Part shown: piece after piece, positions 5,690 to 8,375 of the stretch
Numbering within the stretch: the stretch's first letter is position 1
How the letters are laid out: every line of letters begins with the position of its first letter
Source of the DNA: CAZTPJ01 sp964614515
Lineage (GTDB): Bacteria; Planctomycetota; Phycisphaerae; Phycisphaerales; UBA1924
Direction of reading: 5' to 3'
Length of the DNA: 8,375 nt
NCBI GenBank assembly: GCA_964614515.1
Contig: CAZTPJ010000113.1
Span: 1-8,375, forward strand
Notes under the pieces: model-generated
The model's input: the letters and a program-made list of their open reading frames with translations, nothing else
The model's database searches: none
Told to the model about the DNA's origin: nothing
Program-made: the position numbers and the translations under genes

Positions 5690-5712
5690 CACCGTATCGT
5701 GCAACGGGCGCG

Positions 5713-6999
5713 TCAGGATGATGGTGTGTATCGCAGCGCGATGGCCAGGTCGTTGACATTGGTTCCCGTCGGGCCGGTGATGATCTGGAAGCCGAGTCGT
5801 TCGAAGACCGTGCCGGAATCGTGGCGCGCGAGGGCGTCGGCGGGATCGAGGCCGCGGTCCTTCGCGGCGTTGGAAGTCTGGTGTGTGACGATCGCGCCGG
5901 CGGCGCGGGTGTCGCCATCGAGGCCGTCGGTGGCGAACGTCGCGATGGCGATGTCGCGCGCGTTGATCTCATCGAGCGCGATCGCGGCCGCGAGGGCGAG
6001 TTCGTGATTGCGCCCGCCACGCCCGGGCGCCTCGCCGACGGCCACGGTCGTTTCGCCGCCGAGGATGATGCAGGCGGGACACGACGTTGATGAAACGTCG
6101 GCAATGTCGCGGGCGAGTTGCTCGCCGACTTCCCGCGCTTCGCCCTGCACGCCGGTGGTCATGCTTGCGATGTCGAACCCGAGCGATCGAGCAGCGACGG
6201 CCGCGACGTCCACCGCCATCGCGTTGTCCGCGATGATCTCATGTCGCACACGCGCGAGGCGATCATCGCCTGGCTTCGGTGTTTCTTCGCGCAAGCCGTG
6301 AGTCCCATCGCGAAGCACGCTCGTGATCGCGGGCGAGGCATCAAGCAGGTTTCGCCGTTCAAGGATCGCGAGCGCATCGGCGTATGTCGTCGGGTCGGCC
6401 GTGCAAGGGCCGGAACCGATGACATCGAGCCGGTTTCCGACGACATCGGAAAGGACGAACACGGTGATGGGCTTGGCTTCCGCGAGCAGCGCGAGATGTC
6501 CGCCCTTGAGTTGTTCGACGTGCTTTCGCACGGCGTTGAGTTCGTCGACGGTTGCGCCGGCGCGGAGCATCGCACGCGTGATAGTCGTAAGGTCATCAAG
6601 CGTCACGCCCGGCGCGGGCAGCGAAAGCAAGGCCGATGCGCCGCCGCTGAGAAGCACCGTCAGGGCGGGTGCGGCGGCGACGAATCGCGCCACGGCCTGT
6701 GCGTGGGCAATGTTTCGCGCCGTCGGCAAGGGATGATCGCCGATGCACGCCCACGAAGGCGCGCCCGCGCCGTCGATCGTGAGCATCATGCGCGACGCCG
6801 CCTCGCCCGCGATCCGCGCATACGCGCGAAACATCGCCGGCGCGGCCTTGCCGATCGCCAGCACGGCCGTATCCGGCGATAGCAGTGACGGATCCGCATC
6901 CACCGCTCGCGCCACGCACACGGCGGGATCAACCGCCGCCATCGCGCCCGCGATGATCGCGTCAATGTGTCGGCGATGGTCGGCGAATCGAAGGGTCAC
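5713..6999 (-). CDS. Glycerate 2-kinase, DUF4147/MOFRL family
   Basis: This cytoplasmic enzyme phosphorylates D-glycerate to 2-phosphoglycerate with ATP, feeding glycolysis. The 428-residue length is normal for the family, whose members include gckA and TtuD-like proteins. The N-terminal DUF4147 domain (about 1-240) shows AIGKAA (48-53, Lys51), LLSGGASALL (116-125), VRKHVEQLKGGHLA (157-170) and LSDVVGNRLDVIGSGP (183-198). The C-terminal MOFRL domain (about 310-425) shows GGETTV (314-319), GRGGRNHELALAAA (326-339) and TDGLDGDTRAAGA (357-369). I chose the GTG at 6999, which puts the family's usual N-terminus first. The frame continues up to an ATG at 7152, but that extension is Arg/Pro-rich and crosses a palindromic repeat, so it is probably not translated. 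No Shine-Dalgarno is visible. The gene is bracketed by CATCGAAGTC-type repeats. Some family members were annotated as hydroxypyruvate reductases. Confidence 0.93.
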   Translation of the reverse strand: MTLRFADHRRHIDAIIAGAMAAVDPAVCVARAVDADPSLLSPDTAVLAIGKAAPAMFRAYARIAGEAASRMMLTIDGAGAPSWACIGDHPLPTARNIAHAQAVARFVAAAPALTVLLSGGASALLSLPAPGVTLDDLTTITRAMLRAGATVDELNAVRKHVEQLKGGHLALLAEAKPITVFVLSDVVGNRLDVIGSGPCTADPTTYADALAILERRNLLDASPAITSVLRDGTHGLREETPKPGDDRLARVRHEIIADNAMAVDVAAVAARSLGFDIASMTTGVQGEAREVGEQLARDIADVSSTSCPACIILGGETTVAVGEAPGRGGRNHELALAAAIALDEINARDIAIATFATDGLDGDTRAAGAIVTHQTSNAAKDRGLDPADALARHDSGTVFERLGFQIITGPTGTNVNDLAIALRYTPSS

Positions 7000-7025
7000 A
7001 CGGGATTGTTGCGCGGCGCGAGCGA

Positions 7026-7042
7026 GCGGACGGGAAGTCCGC
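7026..7042. repeat. Short hairpin upstream of the glycerate kinase start
   Basis: GCGGAC (7026-7031) and GTCCGC (7037-7042) pair around GGGAA. It would be in the leader of the minus-strand glycerate kinase message. The role is unknown. Confidence 0.4.
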
Positions 7043-7074
7043 GAGCGTGCCCAGCGCGGGGCGATCAGACAACT

Positions 7075-7097
7075 AGCCGGGGCGGGTGGCCCCGGCT
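7075..7097. repeat. AGCCGGGGC palindrome
   Basis: AGCCGGGGC (7075-7083) and GCCCCGGCT (7089-7097) are perfect 9-base inverted arms around GGGTG. This type of GC-rich intergenic hairpin is common in planctomycete genomes, from memory. It lies in the glycerate kinase upstream region, which argues against translation starting further upstream at 7152. Confidence 0.8.
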
Positions 7098-7126
7098 TGT
7101 GGGAATGCTTGATGATCCGAGAATAC

Positions 7127-7187
7127 TGAAGTCGAAACGACGTCAGTGGCACGAGGAATCAACGCATCGAAGTCGAAACGACTTCGA
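7127..7187. repeat. Two GAAGTCG-AAA-CGACTTC palindromes
   Basis: The first copy (7127-7145) has arms TGAAGTCG and CGACGTCA with one mismatch. The second (7167-7187) has perfect 9-base arms TCGAAGTCG and CGACTTCGA. Both have an AAA loop. They belong to the same family as the palindromes at 5543-5623. They lie just beyond the stop of the propeller-dockerin gene and before the glycerate kinase gene, so they may end or stabilise the former's transcript. Confidence 0.8.
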
Positions 7188-7195
7188 CCGCACGG

Positions 7196-8137
7196 TTACG
7201 GACACCCTGCGTTGAAGGCGTTTCCGAAGCACAGGAAGTCGAAGATGTCACAGACACCCAGGCCCGTGCTGGTGTCGCAGTCGCATGCGTATGGATCGCC
7301 GGCCGAGAAACGGTTGCCAAAGCACAGGAAGTCGAAGATGTCGAGAACGCCGACGCCGGTGGTGGTGTCGCAGTCTGGATAGCACGGCAGCACGGCCGGG
7401 CCGAGGAACTCAAGGCCGAGGCAGTTGCCGGTGTTGAGTCGTCCGATGAGCGTGGCCTGGCCTGTGGCGGGGTTGATGTCGTAGAGTTCATCATCGACGG
7501 TGGCGCTGAATTTGTTGTCGGTGGCGAGGAGGCCGACGTTTGGATCCCATGCGAGACTGTTGCCGATGGACACGCCGCCCGGCTGGTTGAAGTCGCCCAC
7601 GGGTGTGACGGCCGCGCTGCTTGTGTCGAGGATGTAGAGCCGCTTCTCCTGGACTTCGGCGGCGTACATGGTATCTGTCGCGGGATCGTGAACGATGCCC
7701 TGGAGGCCGCCCTTGCCGTGAGGGCCTACGAGCGTGGCCAGACCCGTGGTGGTACTCATCGTGTAGAGCGAGTTGTTGCCAAAGGACGTGACGGCGTAAA
7801 GCGTCTGGCGCAGCGAGTCATAGGCCATGCCGTGAACGATGCCGATGTTGGATTGTCCAATGAGCGAGCCAACGCCGGTGTTCGGGTCGATGCGAATCAG
7901 TTGGTTCGTGGCGTTGACGAAACCATAGAGAACTTCGTTGATCGGGTCATAGGCCAGGGCGGAGACGATAGAAAAGCCCATGGGACCGATGAGCGTGGTC
8001 GCGCCGGAGGCGGGGTCAATGGTAACGAGCGTGCCGTTGCTCGCGTCAGAGCCGAGCAGCACGGGCCCCTGGGCGAGTGCGGTTCCGGCGATGGCGGTAA
8101 GGGTGCTGGCCGTGATGAATCCGAGACGTGCGTTCAT
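7196..8137 (-). CDS. Secreted beta-propeller-like protein with C-terminal GC-type dockerin
   Basis: This 313-residue product is predicted to be exported. Residues 1-22 are a signal peptide ending ALA, before QGPVLLG. Residues 35-245 hold about five repeats of 40-50 residues with the pattern L-x-x-IDP-x-TG-x-x-T-LIG, then AYDP and LYA. The starts lie near 35, 78, 122, 165 and 216, as in YVTN- or NHL-like beta-propeller blades. Residues 252-312 are a GC-type dockerin with loops Asp255, Asp257, Thr259, Asp266 and Asp286, Asp288, Ser290, Asp297. It has eight cysteines and two FDFLCFGN segments. The module is 48/62 identical to that of the 136-residue protein on the other strand. The ATG has AGGAGG 7 bases upstream and a plausible promoter. 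The propeller may bind a ligand or partner while the dockerin anchors it; this is inference. Confidence 0.92.
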   Translation of the reverse strand: MNARLGFITASTLTAIAGTALAQGPVLLGSDASNGTLVTIDPASGATTLIGPMGFSIVSALAYDPINEVLYGFVNATNQLIRIDPNTGVGSLIGQSNIGIVHGMAYDSLRQTLYAVTSFGNNSLYTMSTTTGLATLVGPHGKGGLQGIVHDPATDTMYAAEVQEKRLYILDTSSAAVTPVGDFNQPGGVSIGNSLAWDPNVGLLATDNKFSATVDDELYDINPATGQATLIGRLNTGNCLGLEFLGPAVLPCYPDCDTTTGVGVLDIFDFLCFGNRFSAGDPYACDCDTSTGLGVCDIFDFLCFGNAFNAGCP

Positions 8138-8144
8138 GTACGTA

Positions 8145-8151
8145 TCCTCCT
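8145..8151 (-). promoter_or_regulatory. Ribosome binding site of the propeller-dockerin gene
   Basis: On the minus strand this reads AGGAGGA, 7 bases before the ATG at 8137. It is a near-ideal Shine-Dalgarno and fixes the start directly ahead of the signal peptide. Confidence 0.85.
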
Positions 8152-8195
8152 GTGAACCTTCCCGCGCGGGCGACGATCACCCTTGCGGAACCTGC

Positions 8196-8224
8196 ACGAT
8201 ACCGGAAGTCCCGGATGATTGCAA
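8196..8224 (-). promoter_or_regulatory. Putative sigma-70 promoter of the propeller-dockerin gene
   Basis: On the minus strand TTGCAA (8224-8219) and TATCGT (8201-8196) are 17 bases apart. Transcription would begin near 8189, giving a leader of about 52 bases that contains the self-complementary CCCGCGCGGG at 8161-8170. The boxes closely match those proposed for the collagen gene. Confidence 0.5.
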
Positions 8225-8310
8225 GGGGCCCCCCCCCCCCGCGCCGGCGGAAGGCCCCGGGGGGGGTGAAACCCGGGGGCGGGGGGCCCCGGCCCCTCCT
8301 GCCCCCCCGG
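8225..8310. repeat. G/C homopolymer block
   Basis: This stretch is almost entirely G and C in long runs: G4 at 8225-8228, C12 at 8229-8240, G8 at 8259-8266, G5 at 8275-8279, G6 at 8281-8286 and C7 near 8302-8308. It begins directly upstream of the propeller gene's putative -35. I see no credible gene in it or in the 65 bases that follow. It may form a G-quadruplex, or it may be a low-quality stretch of assembly. Confidence 0.75.
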
Positions 8311-8375
8311 CGGACCATACGCGCGGCGAGTCCGATCCGTTCGCGCCGCACAAAAGCGATGTTCGGCGCGGAGCC

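Noticed and set aside
5484..6104. 206-residue minus-strand open frame with peptides such as GTGVPPV and VPSKSASDFD
   Set aside because: These peptides come from translating the intergenic palindromes, and the rest runs out of frame with the glycerate kinase. It is a repeat-derived artefact.
7000..7152. N-terminal extension of the glycerate kinase up to an ATG at 7152
   Set aside because: The added 51 residues are Arg/Pro-rich, cross the AGCCGGGGC and GAAGTC palindromes and lie before the family's normal N-terminus. Repeat elements here are otherwise non-coding.
8046..8351. 101-residue minus-strand open frame through the G/C block
   Set aside because: It is low-complexity Gly/Pro/Arg, crosses the homopolymer block, promoter and leader of the propeller-dockerin gene, and overlaps its start out of frame.

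Overview
The window looks like chromosomal DNA from a GC-rich planctomycete, most likely a Phycisphaerae-type bacterium. The main evidence is two secreted proteins that end in the eight-cysteine, double 'DCDxSTGxxxLDxFDFLCF' module known from planctomycetes as the GC-type dockerin. Supporting signs are patchy use of Shine-Dalgarno sequences, palindromic intergenic repeats (CATCGAAGTC, CACAGGCG and AGCCGGGGC types) and a secreted collagen-like protein. This assignment rests on recognising families by eye, with no database search.

Layout. (1) Positions 1-1291, minus strand: the N-terminal 430 codons of DNA primase DnaG, cut by the left window edge. (2) 1292-1713: a divergent intergenic region with nothing recognised except the dnaG ribosome binding site. 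(3) 1714-2729, plus strand: an acylphosphatase and a HAD-family phosphatase whose GTG start overlaps the acylphosphatase stop. (4) 2730-2956: an intergenic region with a G9 tract, two hairpins, a plausible sigma-70 promoter and a strong Shine-Dalgarno. (5) 2957-5400, plus strand: a secreted collagen-like protein with 127 uninterrupted Gly-X-Y triplets, followed 44 bases later by a small secreted protein with a GC-type dockerin. (6) 5401-5712: a convergent intergenic region packed with inverted repeats. (7) 5713-6999, minus strand: a glycerate 2-kinase of the MOFRL family. (8) 7000-7195: an intergenic region with more palindromes. (9) 7196-8137, minus strand: a secreted beta-propeller-like protein with a C-terminal GC-type dockerin and its own promoter. 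(10) 8225-8310: a block of extreme G/C homopolymer runs at the right edge.

The housekeeping genes (dnaG, acylphosphatase, HAD phosphatase, glycerate kinase) are ordinary and show no clear joint pathway, apart from likely translational coupling of the acylphosphatase and HAD genes. The interesting part is the secreted set. A long, purely acidic collagen rod is encoded just upstream of one dockerin protein. A second dockerin protein on the other strand carries a closely related module (48 of 62 residues identical). Similar TTGCA-N17-TATC promoters precede the collagen gene and the propeller gene. One reading is a locus for a calcium-dependent extracellular or cell-surface assembly, but no cohesin-like partner is visible here, so this remains inference.
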